DNA of 64,000 bases from Verrucomicrobiales bacterium. GTDB taxonomy: Bacteria > Verrucomicrobiota > Verrucomicrobiia > Verrucomicrobiales > DEV007. The notes under the pieces are model-generated. The model had not been told where the DNA came from, searched no databases, and worked only from the letters and a program-made list of their open reading frames with translations. Positions 15,853 to 25,983 of the stretch are shown here, piece by piece. Positions within the stretch are counted from its first letter, which is position 1. Each line of letters begins with the position of its first letter. The stretch spans positions 154,984 to 218,983 of the forward strand of contig JARGPI010000011.1 of assembly GCA_029213005.1 (NCBI GenBank), written 5' to 3'. The translations under genes were made by a program, and so were the position numbers.

Positions 15853-18800
15853 TTACAGTGACGGAACCGAATATTCAGCCTGCCCGTCCAGCATCCGCAG
15901 CTCAAATACGGAGGCCTGAATCGAGCCTTTTCGGACGATGAATACAAGATCGCCGTGCTCTCCCGTTCCAAAATAGTTTGAACTGATTTCAGGGATGTCT
16001 ATGAACGCGCCCTGCCACTGAGATGTTACTACCCCATCAACTTTGGCGACAAGGTCGACTTTATCTTCGTTGCGAACCATCCGAAGTAACAGTTCCTGGC
16101 GTTGATCGTCGACAATAAAAGGTGTTTCGGCTGGAGGCCGGGTATGAGTATCCAAAGGTAAAAAGCCATGCAATGCTCCCGCCCTTTGATATTCCTGGAG
16201 GCGAAAGCCAACTGAACGATTACCCATTGGCAGCCGCCAGCCAATAAAATTGGGCCGTTTAAAACTCTCCACCTGTGATTGCACAATTTGGGTACGAAGC
16301 TCAAACGAACCTTCGATATGCCACGGTAACCGAAGCCTCGAAAAGCTCTTTTCCGCGACGTTAACTATCGCGTGCCAATCATTTTCCCAAGTACTCTCGA
16401 CCGAATCTCTATCCGGGTCGATGGTCGCGGTCACATCGACCCAACCATCATCCGGAACAATTCTCTCCAGCATTTTGGGCAATTTCTCTTTTGGATCGGC
16501 AAAAAACAAATCGACTGTGTCTTTTATATCCCAGATTCGCAGAATTCCATCATCACTCCCGCATGCTAGCTGAGTCCCGGAAGGATTGAAATCGAGCGAT
16601 TCCGTATAGAGCGTCGGACCGATTTGAGAATCCATTAACCGCGCATCCGGCCAATGCCACAGCCGGACTTTCAAATCTCCAGAACCGGATGCCAGTATTG
16701 GTAGCTTCGGATGAAAACGAAGTGCGGTCACCTCGTCATCATGAGCCCGGAATTCCTGGACTAACCCCAGCGTATCGGAGTCGAAAATTCGTATCCTCTT
16801 GTCACCACAGGCGAGGGCGAAGTGCCGCGAATCCGGCGTGGTTTCAATGTCATTAACGATATAAGGCAGATCTCGATCGAGAATAACGTCCCCCCTGAGA
16901 ATATCGCAGCACTGGAAGGCATCGCGAAGGTCCCCGCGCAGCCTCGATAAGGGATGAGCGGCAATTACCCTTGTGTTTTCAGCGATGAGTTTCGCAATCC
17001 CCCCCATATTCTTCTCATCCCGCACCTGGGTCTCCAAAGCCTTCGCTGTCCTGTCAAATATCCTCTTACCTGTTTCAACCTCGTGAACGCTAAATCGCCG
17101 TTTCATATCCGTAATTGAAAACAACTTTCCATCGGCAGAGACACTAAAGTCCATCGTCCGCCGGTTATAGTGGATATCCCGAAACTTTGGAGCTCCCGCC
17201 ACGTCTGAAACAACTCTTATATAGTGATGATGACGTTTCCCCAAAATTGCAATTCCCGCTGCAGGGGCTGTGTCAACTAGGTTGAGCCCTTTCGGTTTCC
17301 ATAGTGGTGTTTGTGGGACCGGACCGAGAGGCGGACCGGGAACGAGGTCATCGGAGGATGTCGCTCCTGACCACAACAAGTCGTCCGACTGATATCGAAC
17401 CGATTGATTCCGGAGGTTTCGCACAGTCGTTTGACTCCGGTTCTGCCGCCGAACGATTTCCCGCCCCGCATTAACTTTCCAGATCGTGAGATCATCGCCC
17501 CCGGAAACCACGATTCCGCTTTCCGGACAATAGCCATGCCCTTCCGACTGACCGAAACCAGCTATAGATCCCAGTGGGTATTTCGAGCCCCAATCCCAGA
17601 CTGTCCCGGGAAATTGATCGCGGGTCGCGCCGAGAGTAAGCAAATGACTTTTGTTGAAGCCAATTTCTGCCGTTGCCCTCTGACCTGTGGTTTGAGCATT
17701 GATCACCTTAACTGTTTCCCTTAATTTTGTATCGAATACATACACTTTACCATCCGATCCCAACCAGGTTATCTGGTTCTGTTCGGGGCCATCCCTTAGG
17801 CTTTGAATCCTGGAAACTGTATCCGGGACTTCCCATTGGGGATCACTTTTTAGACTAGTCACTCCAACAACCCGGTTATGTAACGTCCCGATTATTAAAC
17901 CGTCGTTTTTTGCAACTCCACCGACGAAAAACTCTGGTCTCGAATCGATCAGGTCTCCGGTGTATGCATTTCTCAAATCGGTTCTGCTACCAAACAACAT
18001 CAGAAGATTGTTATCTCCCGTGAAACACACAAAACCGGGACGCTCCCCGTCGGGGTTGGGCCACGATGTTATGCGGCGCCGCGTCGTCAAATCAAAGAGT
18101 TCCACGCAGCGCCCTTTCCGGCTCGCACCAGCGTAAAGAGAGCCATCACTGGAAACTGCCTGCGGGTCATAATGATGGTTTTGCGACGGCAACTTATAGA
18201 TGAATCGCCCCTTCCCGGCGTCGAGAAGATATACCCCTCCTCCTCCGTGAACAATAAAACGGCCCGGTGAACCCGGGATGTTTACCGCAAAGCGCAACCT
18301 CTCCTGCCCCGCACCGGGAACAAATCGTTTGAACGGAGAACCCGACTGCTGGTCCAGATAACTCCATTCCTGACTACGTAAATCCAATGGAACTTCATCT
18401 AGATACCTTCTGAGCAGGAATGGGTTTCGTTCCCGGCGGGCAGCTTCCGCCAGAGCCGTATTAGAAACTGCCAGCGCTTTTCGGGTCGCCTCTTTTTCAA
18501 CCATCGCGATCTGCTTTGCCGCTTCAGCTTCTTTTCGCGCCTGATCAGTAACCACAAGCGCTTCGTTAGCTTTTGTCAGATTTTTTTGTGCTTCAAAACC
18601 GAAGTAGGTGGATACACCGGCCCCTATGATAAGGGTTAAGACGGCAGTGACGATCAGACCGGAAAGGAGTTTATTTCTCAGGGCCCACCGTAGTGTTCGC
18701 TCGTAGCTACTCACGGGCCGCGCTTCGATCGGCTTGCCCGAAAGAAAGCGGTCAAATTCATCAGCAAGCGCCCCGGCAGACGGATAGCGTTTGAATGGAT

Positions 18801-19737
18801 CCTTCTCGAGACATTTGAGACAGATGGTTGTCAAATCCAGGTCGGCTTCGGGATTTAGCTCGCGGGGAGACACCGGAGGATCTGAGGTGACCATTCGCAG
18901 GGTTTCCATGGTGGAGGTACCGTGAAAAGGTGCGCGCTTTGTCAGCAGAAAATATAGAATTGCGCCCAGGGAGTAAACATCCGCCAGCGGTCCGACTTCC
19001 TGCATTTTCCCGGCGGCCTGTTCTGGAGGCATATATGCGGGTGACCCCATCACCTGTCCGGTCAGAGTTAGTTCATGATCTTCGGATAAATTTTTCGCCA
19101 GTCCGAAATCTGCAATCTTTGGCTGCCCTTCACCATCAATCAAAATATTTGCAGGCTTCAGGTCGCGATGAACAATATTTCGCGAATGGGCAAATTGAAT
19201 TGCTTCTGAAACAGCCTCCATCAATCTCGCGATCCGATCGCTGGCGAGCGGGCCGGCATTTACCGTATCAACCAGCGAGCCACCACTGATCAGTCCCATA
19301 GCATAGAAATGCTGCCCTTCGATTTCACCCGTTTCAAAAACCGGAACAATTCCCGGGTGGTCCAGTTTTGCCGCAGCGCCGGCTTCCACGCGAAATCTTT
19401 GAACATCCTCCTCCGAAGCCAGCTGGGCGGAAAGAATCATCTTCAAAGCCACGGGGCGATTCAGCGAAACCTGCCGGGCTTCGTAGACAACCCCCATACC
19501 GCCCCGGGCGATTTCCCCCAATAATTCATACTCGCCAAAACGAACGGGAGCCGCATCGACTTTTTGCGGGGTGATCACTTTCGATGACTCATTTTCTTTC
19601 CACTCCGTGATGTCATCGTCCTCCGGGAAAAGCGCCCGAGCGACCAGACAGCGGGAACATTGCCAGTCCGGAACGCCGGGGGGCAAAACGGAGCCACATT
19701 TGCGGCAATTTGAATCGAGTTGTTCTGACTTTGCCAC
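15853..19737 (-). CDS. Transmembrane Ser/Thr protein kinase with zinc ribbon and WD40 repeats
   Basis: Signalling kinase of 1294 residues. An N-terminal zinc ribbon (Cys11, Cys14, Cys27, Cys30) precedes a complete kinase domain (about 67-332): Gly loop GEIARGGMGVVYE (74-86), Lys99, HRDLKPAN (190-197) and DFG (210-212). A membrane segment (about 357-380), a coiled coil (about 381-440) and a long WD40-type propeller region follow, with clear blades such as LRFHPKLPILASGSGDLKVR in the last third. The kinase faces the cytoplasm and the propeller the periplasm. It lies 18 bp after the ECF sigma gene, so the sigma factor is a likely substrate or partner. This architecture is typical of Planctomycetes and Verrucomicrobia. 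Confidence 0.92.
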   Translation of the reverse strand: MAKSEQLDSNCRKCGSVLPPGVPDWQCSRCLVARALFPEDDDITEWKENESSKVITPQKVDAAPVRFGEYELLGEIARGGMGVVYEARQVSLNRPVALKMILSAQLASEEDVQRFRVEAGAAAKLDHPGIVPVFETGEIEGQHFYAMGLISGGSLVDTVNAGPLASDRIARLMEAVSEAIQFAHSRNIVHRDLKPANILIDGEGQPKIADFGLAKNLSEDHELTLTGQVMGSPAYMPPEQAAGKMQEVGPLADVYSLGAILYFLLTKRAPFHGTSTMETLRMVTSDPPVSPRELNPEADLDLTTICLKCLEKDPFKRYPSAGALADEFDRFLSGKPIEARPVSSYERTLRWALRNKLLSGLIVTAVLTLIIGAGVSTYFGFEAQKNLTKANEALVVTDQARKEAEAAKQIAMVEKEATRKALAVSNTALAEAARRERNPFLLRRYLDEVPLDLRSQEWSYLDQQSGSPFKRFVPGAGQERLRFAVNIPGSPGRFIVHGGGGVYLLDAGKGRFIYKLPSQNHHYDPQAVSSDGSLYAGASRKGRCVELFDLTTRRRITSWPNPDGERPGFVCFTGDNNLLMLFGSRTDLRNAYTGDLIDSRPEFFVGGVAKNDGLIIGTLHNRVVGVTSLKSDPQWEVPDTVSRIQSLRDGPEQNQITWLGSDGKVYVFDTKLRETVKVINAQTTGQRATAEIGFNKSHLLTLGATRDQFPGTVWDWGSKYPLGSIAGFGQSEGHGYCPESGIVVSGGDDLTIWKVNAGREIVRRQNRSQTTVRNLRNQSVRYQSDDLLWSGATSSDDLVPGPPLGPVPQTPLWKPKGLNLVDTAPAAGIAILGKRHHHYIRVVSDVAGAPKFRDIHYNRRTMDFSVSADGKLFSITDMKRRFSVHEVETGKRIFDRTAKALETQVRDEKNMGGIAKLIAENTRVIAAHPLSRLRGDLRDAFQCCDILRGDVILDRDLPYIVNDIETTPDSRHFALACGDKRIRIFDSDTLGLVQEFRAHDDEVTALRFHPKLPILASGSGDLKVRLWHWPDARLMDSQIGPTLYTESLDFNPSGTQLACGSDDGILRIWDIKDTVDLFFADPKEKLPKMLERIVPDDGWVDVTATIDPDRDSVESTWENDWHAIVNVAEKSFSRLRLPWHIEGSFELRTQIVQSQVESFKRPNFIGWRLPMGNRSVGFRLQEYQRAGALHGFLPLDTHTRPPAETPFIVDDQRQELLLRMVRNEDKVDLVAKVDGVVTSQWQGAFIDIPEISSNYFGTGEHGDLVFIVRKGSIQASVFELRMLDGQAEYSVPSL

Positions 19738-19755
19738 AGTTTGACGAAATTCCGG

Positions 19756-20496
19756 TTAATCTGAAAGGGCCGCGAGCAGTTCTATAATTTCGCTCTCAAC
19801 ATCCTCTTCCTTCTCCACTGTCTCAGCGATTTCATCCCGGAAACATCGGGCGTAGCGATGCCGGAACCGGTGGATGGCGGTTCTCACGGTATTGACTCCC
19901 ATACCAAGATTTGTTGCCACTTCGGAATAGGAAACCGTCCCTTTGTCATCGACAAGGAAGGGCTTAAAAGCTTCGAACTGATCGAGCTTTTGAGCGGCAA
20001 TGAACTCCCTTTTCAGCCGGTCCATAACTCGTGCAATCACGGTTTCGGCCCACATCTTATCATAAGCTTTATCCGCGGGAAGATCCGCCGATTCGGGCTC
20101 ATAGGTAAACCGCTTGAACGCACCTTCAGCATCCAAATGGATAACACTGATGCCCCCGCCCCGGCGCTGCGCCTGATCATGACGCCATTGATTCTGAATA
20201 TATCGCTCGAGACTCTTTAGAAGAAAATTGCGAAAGCGACCGCGATCTTCATCCGCAACCTTAAAAGAATCGCGAGCCAGCATCCGCTCGAAAAAACCCT
20301 GGGCGAGATCCTGAGCATCTTCGTGTGTTTTGCCTTTGCGCCGAATAAAGACGTAAAGCGGATACCAATACTGCTGACAAAGAAGCTCCAGGGCCTCACG
20401 GCGATCATCTTCGCGGCCCTCGTTGAGTTTGAGAATTATCGACCAACGTGTGGTTAGAAATGCTCCTGCCGGTTGAGTTTCATCTTCATAAAGCAT
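19756..20496 (-). CDS. ECF-type RNA polymerase sigma factor linked to the kinase
   Basis: About 246 residues, from the group of ECF sigma factors that accompany Ser/Thr kinases in Planctomycetes and Verrucomicrobia. Region 2 features include TTRWSIILKL, CQQYWYPLYVFIRRKG and EDAQDLAQGFFERML; region 4 is the helix-turn-helix YSEVATNLGMGVNTVRTAIHRFRHRY. The start is chosen at ATG 20496 (MLYEDETQPAG), since this group begins close to the TTRWS motif; the frame is open to 20547. There is no anti-sigma gene, so control is presumably by phosphorylation from the co-encoded kinase, as proposed for such pairs. Confidence 0.9.
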   Translation of the reverse strand: MLYEDETQPAGAFLTTRWSIILKLNEGREDDRREALELLCQQYWYPLYVFIRRKGKTHEDAQDLAQGFFERMLARDSFKVADEDRGRFRNFLLKSLERYIQNQWRHDQAQRRGGGISVIHLDAEGAFKRFTYEPESADLPADKAYDKMWAETVIARVMDRLKREFIAAQKLDQFEAFKPFLVDDKGTVSYSEVATNLGMGVNTVRTAIHRFRHRYARCFRDEIAETVEKEEDVESEIIELLAALSD

Positions 20497-20547
20497 TGGC
20501 TTAAAAGAAGTAACTGTATCAGAATTACCGAAGAATGATAACCGCAA

Positions 20548-20871
20548 ATGCGAAAGTATTCATCAAAATCAGCTAATAGAATTCGGTAATTCAAGCCTCG
20601 TCAGCCTCGACTGATTTCTCTCTGGTCGGCATTTCCGGTTCTGGATTAATTGCAACGGTTTTTCACCTTCAGAACCAAATCTTAATTGTCATTTTCAGCT
20701 CGTTCGGATCGAATGAACAAAGGCACTTCTCCTCATCAAAGGGGCCCCCTACATCACTTTCGAGCGCGCCTCCATCTAAGCGTTGAACTTCCTGCCCCTT
20801 TTTCCGGATGGGAAAAATCTCCCCAGTCCTGCGCTGGCTTCCCCCCTTTCTGTGTGGTATCGCTCGGGATA
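20548..20871. other. Divergent promoter region between sigma factor and helicase
   Basis: 324 bp with no supported gene. The helicase frame stays open upstream to 20686, but the conserved block shared with 15683 begins only 25 bp before ATG 20872, so the extra 62 codons are probably not translated. The right copy of the 83-bp duplication (20847-20929) covers its last 25 bp. No clear sigma-type promoter pair was identified. Confidence 0.5.
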
Positions 20872-20929
20872 ATGCCCGCTCTTGCAAAAGTTGAATCTTC
20901 CGACCCTGACGAAATCCTGAATGCTTTCC
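20847..20929 (+). repeat. Right copy of the 83-bp direct repeat (intact helicase start)
   Basis: This is the full helicase start region, matching 15683-15765 with 81 of 83 bases. The repeats are in direct orientation, 5081 bp apart, and contain between them exactly the sigma factor and kinase genes plus short flanks. Confidence 0.93.
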
Positions 20930-23382
20930 TCGAATTTACGACGGAAAGCGGAATCGAACTCTACGATCACCAGGAGGAGGCGATTCTTGAGATTTTTGCG
21001 GGCCGCAATGTGATTCTTAACACTCCAACCGGTTCGGGGAAATCGCTGGTCGCGATGGCCATGCAGTATCAAAGCTGGTGTCTCGGCAGGACGTCCTATT
21101 ACACCGTCCCGATCAAAGCCCTCGCTAATGAGAAATTTCTTTCGCTCTGCAAGGCATTCGGAGCCGATGCGGTGGGGCTGGTCACGGGAGATGCCACCGT
21201 CAATGGCGATGCGCCGATTATCTGCTGCACGGCTGAGATCCTATCGCACCTCGCTCTGCGGGAAGGTGCCTTTGCAAAGGTGGACGATGTGATTATCGAC
21301 GAATTTCACTATTATACCGACAGAGATCGCGGCGTTTCCTGGCAGGTGCCTTTGCTCACACTGCCGCAGTCCAAATTTCTCCTTATGTCAGCGACCTTTG
21401 GTGATACTTCCCTCTTTAAAAAGGAACTCGAAAACCTGACTGGCGTCGACACGGTGCTCGTGCAGTCCGATGAGCGACCTGTGCCTCTGGAATTTACCTA
21501 CAGTGAAACAAAATTGGAGGAAAAGGTAGCTGAGCTCGTCGACGAGGGCAAAGCTCCGATCTATCTCGTTAATTTCACTCAACTGGCCTGCGCCCAGATT
21601 TCCCAGAACCTTCTCTCAACCAATTTCTGTTCGAAAGAGGAAAAGAAGAAAATTGCCGATGAATTAAAGGACGCCAAATTCAACAGCCCTTACGGCAAGG
21701 AGATAGCGAAACTGCTTCGCCACGGGATCGGGATTCATCACGCGGGCCTGCTTCCGAGATATCGCGTTTTAGTCGAAAAGTTGACCCAACAGGGTCTTCT
21801 CAAAGTGATCTGCGGAACGGACACGCTGGGAGTCGGAGTCAATGTTCCGATCCGAACCGTGGTTTTCACCCGCCTTTGCAAATATGATGGCCAGGGAACT
21901 AAAATTCTCACGGTCAGAGACTTCAAACAGATCTGCGGGCGGGCGGGCCGGAGAGGATTTGATGATCAGGGCTACGTCGTCGCGCAAGCGCCGGAACACG
22001 AGATTGAAAACATCAAACTGAAAGCCAAGGCTGCCGAAAAGGGCCGCAAAGTGGTTCTGAAAAAGCCGCCGGAACGGGGCTACGTGGGCTGGGAAGAATC
22101 CACTTACGAAAGACTGCAGAATTCGCCGCCCGAAAAATTGACGTCCAGTTTCACTCTTCAGCCCAATATGCTACTTCATGTTCTGGGCCGCGATGGCGAG
22201 GACGGATGCGAAGCGATGAAGCAACTGGTCGCGAACTGTCACGAACCCGATGGCAAAAAGGCCGCTCTACGGAAGCGGGGCAGACAGATTTTCCGAAGTC
22301 TCGTCGAGGGTGGTGTCCTGTCTATGATCGCCCCAAAAGACCGAACCGACTCCCGAAAGGTAAAGGTGAATGTCGAGCTTCAGTACGATTTCTCTCTAAA
22401 TCAGGCGCTCGGTCTTTGGCTTCTGGACACGCTACCGAAGCTGGATAGCGAAGCTCCCGACTATGTTTTCAATGTCATTTCTCTAGTCGAGGCAATTCTC
22501 GAAAATCCGACGATTGTGCTACGGAAACAGGTCGACCAGTTAAAGGATGAACTGATGGCTCAAATGAAAGCTGATGGCGTGGAATACGATGACCGGATGG
22601 AACGCCTTGAACAAGTCGAGCACCCCAAACCCGGCGCGGATTTTATCTATAACACTTTTAACGATTTTGTGACTGAGTATCCCTGGATCGAAAAAGAATC
22701 GATCCGTCCCAAATCGATCGGCCGGGAGATGTTTGAGAACTACCAATCCTTTGACGACTACATCAAAGCCTATTCCCTACAACGAAGCGAAGGCGTCCTT
22801 CTGAGGCACCTTTCCGATGTGTACAAGGTACTCTCCCAAACCGTACCTGACACCGTAAAAACCGAGGAAGTCTGGGAGGCGGAGGAATTCTTCGGCTCGT
22901 TGCTAAGACGGGTCGACTCCAGCCTGCTCGACGAGTGGGAGAAGCTGCGCAACCCCGAATACGTCGCTGCGGAAGCAGATACGGAAGTAGAAGTTAAGAA
23001 GGTCCCGATCACCCGGAATCTGAAGAACTTTGAACGCTCCGTTCGGCGCGCTGTCATGGAGTTGGTGAAATACTTTGCACAGGGAGATTTCGAAGCCTTA
23101 CGGGAGTCGATTCGCAATCCGGAAGCATGGACGGACCTTGAGTTGAGAGCGCAGCGGGATGTCTATTTATCCAATCATGAATACCTCCGACTCGATCCGG
23201 AAGCTCGTGCTAAACACCATTGCCGGATCGACCAGTCAGAGCCTGATCAATGGGTCGTGACTCAGACTCTGATTGATCCTGAGGAGGAGAATGACTGGTT
23301 TCTCACCGTTAAAATTGACCTCAACCTCTCCGCAGAGGCTGAAGAGGTGGTGATCGAACTGAGTGATATCAACGCTTTCTAA
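20872..23382 (+). CDS. DEAD/DEAH-box helicase, DUF3516 type (Ski2-like)
   Basis: ATP-dependent superfamily 2 helicase of 836 residues, probably RNA-acting. Walker A is TPTGSGKS (51-58), motif II is DEFHYY, motif III SATF, and motif [11 protein letters not shown]. The N-terminal segment [26 protein letters not shown] and the long helical C-terminal half resemble the DUF3516-containing helicases best known from Actinobacteria. ATG 20872 is chosen because the duplicated block starts just upstream and the family begins near this point. The native promoter may have been left with the truncated copy at 15683 if the intervening module was inserted. Confidence 0.9.
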   Translation: MPALAKVESSDPDEILNAFLEFTTESGIELYDHQEEAILEIFAGRNVILNTPTGSGKSLVAMAMQYQSWCLGRTSYYTVPIKALANEKFLSLCKAFGADAVGLVTGDATVNGDAPIICCTAEILSHLALREGAFAKVDDVIIDEFHYYTDRDRGVSWQVPLLTLPQSKFLLMSATFGDTSLFKKELENLTGVDTVLVQSDERPVPLEFTYSETKLEEKVAELVDEGKAPIYLVNFTQLACAQISQNLLSTNFCSKEEKKKIADELKDAKFNSPYGKEIAKLLRHGIGIHHAGLLPRYRVLVEKLTQQGLLKVICGTDTLGVGVNVPIRTVVFTRLCKYDGQGTKILTVRDFKQICGRAGRRGFDDQGYVVAQAPEHEIENIKLKAKAAEKGRKVVLKKPPERGYVGWEESTYERLQNSPPEKLTSSFTLQPNMLLHVLGRDGEDGCEAMKQLVANCHEPDGKKAALRKRGRQIFRSLVEGGVLSMIAPKDRTDSRKVKVNVELQYDFSLNQALGLWLLDTLPKLDSEAPDYVFNVISLVEAILENPTIVLRKQVDQLKDELMAQMKADGVEYDDRMERLEQVEHPKPGADFIYNTFNDFVTEYPWIEKESIRPKSIGREMFENYQSFDDYIKAYSLQRSEGVLLRHLSDVYKVLSQTVPDTVKTEEVWEAEEFFGSLLRRVDSSLLDEWEKLRNPEYVAAEADTEVEVKKVPITRNLKNFERSVRRAVMELVKYFAQGDFEALRESIRNPEAWTDLELRAQRDVYLSNHEYLRLDPEARAKHHCRIDQSEPDQWVVTQTLIDPEEENDWFLTVKIDLNLSAEAEEVVIELSDINAF

Positions 23383-23467
23383 CGCTGCGAACTCGTCGTA
23401 CCCGCCTATCCACGAACCGGTTAATTTTGTAACGGACAGATTCGAAGAATATAGGAAAATCATTCCG

Positions 23468-24223
23468 ATGAGTAAACCAGGCGACCACGAGTCCGATAAG
23501 CGAAATTTCTCCTCACTGGATCCTGAAAAGGTTCTCAAGACCGTCCGCTGCCTTTCGAGTCGAATTCAGGAACGTTTTCCCGATTCAGGTCTCCGGGGAG
23601 TGTGCGGGGAACTGGAAACGGCCTGTAGCCGGTCGTCGGAGAGAATCGAATGGATCGCCAACCCGAACTGGCCACTCCGGATTCTCCGCTATACTCTGAT
23701 TGCTACTATCGTGTTGGGACTGGGCGTGGCGATAGTAAACGTTCAGGCTGACGAATTTGATCACCTCGGGATCATCGATTGGATTCAGGCTTTCGAGGCG
23801 GGCATTAATGATGTCGTCATGATTTCGGTCGCGCTCTTTTTTGTATGGACTCTAGAGGCGAGAATCAAAAGGCGGCGGGCCATGCAGGCGCTCCACGAAT
23901 TACGCTCCATCGCTCATGTGATCGACATGCATCAACTGACCAAAGATCCCGAGAGACTCCGCTCCTCTCATGAGATGACCCGGTCTTCGCCTAAAAACCA
24001 TCTCACCGCCTTCCAGATGCGCCGCTATCTCGACTACTGCGCCGAGATGCTATCACTCACCGGGAAAGTGGCGGCTCTCTACCTGCGGACGCTCGACGAT
24101 GCGACGGTGGTAGCTGCGGTAAACGAAATTGAAGGTCTCTCCACCGGTTTGAGTCGCAAGATATGGCAGAAAATTGAGTTGATGCGCCCCGACGCGATCG
24201 GATTTGAAGACGAGCCCACCTAA
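23468..24223 (+). CDS. Hypothetical membrane protein
   Basis: Unrecognised family. 251 residues from ATG 23468 (MSKPGDHESDKRN); the frame extends upstream into the helicase end without a better start. A soluble N-terminal helical part (about 10-60) is followed by two membrane segments (about 67-88 and 112-130), then a soluble helical domain with RRRAMQALHELRSIAHVIDMHQLTKDPERL and RRYLDYCAEMLSLTGKVAALYLR. Both soluble parts should lie in the cytoplasm. It follows the helicase by 85 bp on the same strand and may share its transcript. Confidence 0.75.
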   Translation: MSKPGDHESDKRNFSSLDPEKVLKTVRCLSSRIQERFPDSGLRGVCGELETACSRSSERIEWIANPNWPLRILRYTLIATIVLGLGVAIVNVQADEFDHLGIIDWIQAFEAGINDVVMISVALFFVWTLEARIKRRRAMQALHELRSIAHVIDMHQLTKDPERLRSSHEMTRSSPKNHLTAFQMRRYLDYCAEMLSLTGKVAALYLRTLDDATVVAAVNEIEGLSTGLSRKIWQKIELMRPDAIGFEDEPT

Positions 24224-24287
24224 GCGCAGACATTATTTTTACAACTTTGTAACCGATAACAGCCGTTTTTTGGTATGGTAACCTATC

Positions 24288-25976
24288 ATGAAAACCGCCT
24301 ACTCGATTATTCTTCTTTATTCCGGATTTCTGATCACCGCCAATGCTATCGAAATCCTGCCGCTGAATTATTCCCCCGGCCTGGTGGTGACAGAATACCC
24401 ACGCAACGAAAAACAGGATGGAACAGGCCCGTCCAACTACGTAAAACCTGAAGATCTTGGCGAGTCCATTGGTAATCGATACCTGGTACCGTCATTATCA
24501 GGCTGGAAATACGAGACAACCCGGAATGCGGTCGCAAAGGGTATGCTGAAGGTCAATAAAGCCGGGGAATACCACTTTATGACCGATTCTTATTACGATC
24601 GCAACGTTCTGAAAATCGCAGGGGAAACGGTCTGTTCTCATCGAGATGGCGGGACCGCCGTCGGAACGATAAATCTTGAAGCCGGCCTCACCGCTATTGA
24701 AAGTATCGGCTATGTTGATGCGCGGGGCAGCACCCTGGGCATTGTCGTGAAATGGAAGCCTCCCGGCCAACGCGAATTCAGCGAGATACCTCCGGAGCTT
24801 CTCCTTCACACGCCTATTGCCGGGGTGGATTTCCGGAAAACTGATGTCGAACAAGTTAAAAAAGTCGAAGATCAAAGCCTTCGCGCTCGATGGTTAACCG
24901 TTGTCGCAAAGGATTTTGTGATCGAAACCTACAAAAACGGTAAACGAATTCCTGACAGCGATCGAAAGTTGTTACTCGATCGGTTTGGCGCGACCGCCGA
25001 ACAAATCAATACCGAATTAAAAGCCGGGGACTGGCTCGTATTTCATGTCGCTCACAACAGACTGCGCCACAAAGGTTCAAAATTTTTCGCCGTAGCGGGC
25101 TCACTGGACGAAGAGAATTTCGGCTTTGTTTCCAACCCAAAGTCGGAAAACTGGAGTGTGTGTGACAGCCCGGTTTTATCCGCAGAATTTATTCGCCACC
25201 GCGAAATGGGAACTGAGTCCCGGGCTATGAAAATCGAGCGTCCCTGGGAAGAAGGCATGAAGTTCATGAAGAAATATACCGGTAGAGATTTTCCGGGCGA
25301 AGGTGTGTGGGGAACCGCACCTTCCACCTGGATCAAATATACCGTTCCTGAAGTCCCCGAACCGATCAAAGGCCTGCCGAAACCTCAAATCACTATTGAG
25401 GAGAAACCCGAGCCGGAAAAGAAGAAACCGCTCGATCCGGATGATCCTGACCTTGCGATCCTCAATCCCAAAAGATGGCCGGTCCAGGTCGTTTCAGCCA
25501 ACTACGGAACGGGAGGAAAAAATGCCGACGTCACTACTATCGTTAAAGATCTTGTCGAAGTGAAGCCCCGCTTTTTCGCAGCCAATCCGGGCCATCTCAA
25601 AGCGGATCCGAATCCCTATTGGAACAAAAGCCTCCACATTGTGTATATGAAAGACGGCGTCCGTCGGGAACAACGTCGCAATGAAAACGAGCACATCCTG
25701 CCGGAGAGCTTTTACGGTCCTCAAGACAGCGGAGAGCTGAGGCGATGGCTAATTGGAACCCGATGGCAGGGCCCCAAAGGCGAAGTTCAGTTTCATCCTA
25801 ACAGTTTACTCACGGGCCCCGGATTGAAAGGCAACGCTGACTGGAAGGTCGATTCCGCCACTCAACTGAAGATCATTTGGCCCGGAGAAAAAGCGGCTGA
25901 GTTTCGATTCGACTACACCTGGTCGAGCTTCCGCATCCCATCTGATGCGGCGAATAATTACCGAATCATGAAATAG
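24288..25976 (+). CDS. Secreted hypothetical protein with PA14-like N-terminal half
   Basis: 562 residues with a signal peptide (1-20, cleavage near ANA/IE). The first 150 mature residues, with YVKPEDLGESIGNRYL, KVNKAGEYHFMTDSYYDRNVLKIAGE and INLEAGLTAIESIGYVDARG, resemble the PA14/GLEYA beta-sandwich, in which a carbohydrate-binding role is common; the match is by eye. The C-terminal half has a Pro/Glu/Lys linker (about 365-385) and an unassigned domain ending in LIGTRWQGPKGEVQFHPN. It is probably exported to the periplasm or surface. The gene converges with the dapA-like gene with only 7 bp between them. Confidence 0.72.
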   Translation: MKTAYSIILLYSGFLITANAIEILPLNYSPGLVVTEYPRNEKQDGTGPSNYVKPEDLGESIGNRYLVPSLSGWKYETTRNAVAKGMLKVNKAGEYHFMTDSYYDRNVLKIAGETVCSHRDGGTAVGTINLEAGLTAIESIGYVDARGSTLGIVVKWKPPGQREFSEIPPELLLHTPIAGVDFRKTDVEQVKKVEDQSLRARWLTVVAKDFVIETYKNGKRIPDSDRKLLLDRFGATAEQINTELKAGDWLVFHVAHNRLRHKGSKFFAVAGSLDEENFGFVSNPKSENWSVCDSPVLSAEFIRHREMGTESRAMKIERPWEEGMKFMKKYTGRDFPGEGVWGTAPSTWIKYTVPEVPEPIKGLPKPQITIEEKPEPEKKKPLDPDDPDLAILNPKRWPVQVVSANYGTGGKNADVTTIVKDLVEVKPRFFAANPGHLKADPNPYWNKSLHIVYMKDGVRREQRRNENEHILPESFYGPQDSGELRRWLIGTRWQGPKGEVQFHPNSLLTGPGLKGNADWKVDSATQLKIIWPGEKAAEFRFDYTWSSFRIPSDAANNYRIMK

Positions 25977-25983
25977 CCTGTCG

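Noticed and set aside
15690..15941. Short frame starting [13 protein letters not shown] as a gene
   Set aside because: Only its first part matches the helicase start; the rest is unrelated sequence, so it is a truncated remnant.
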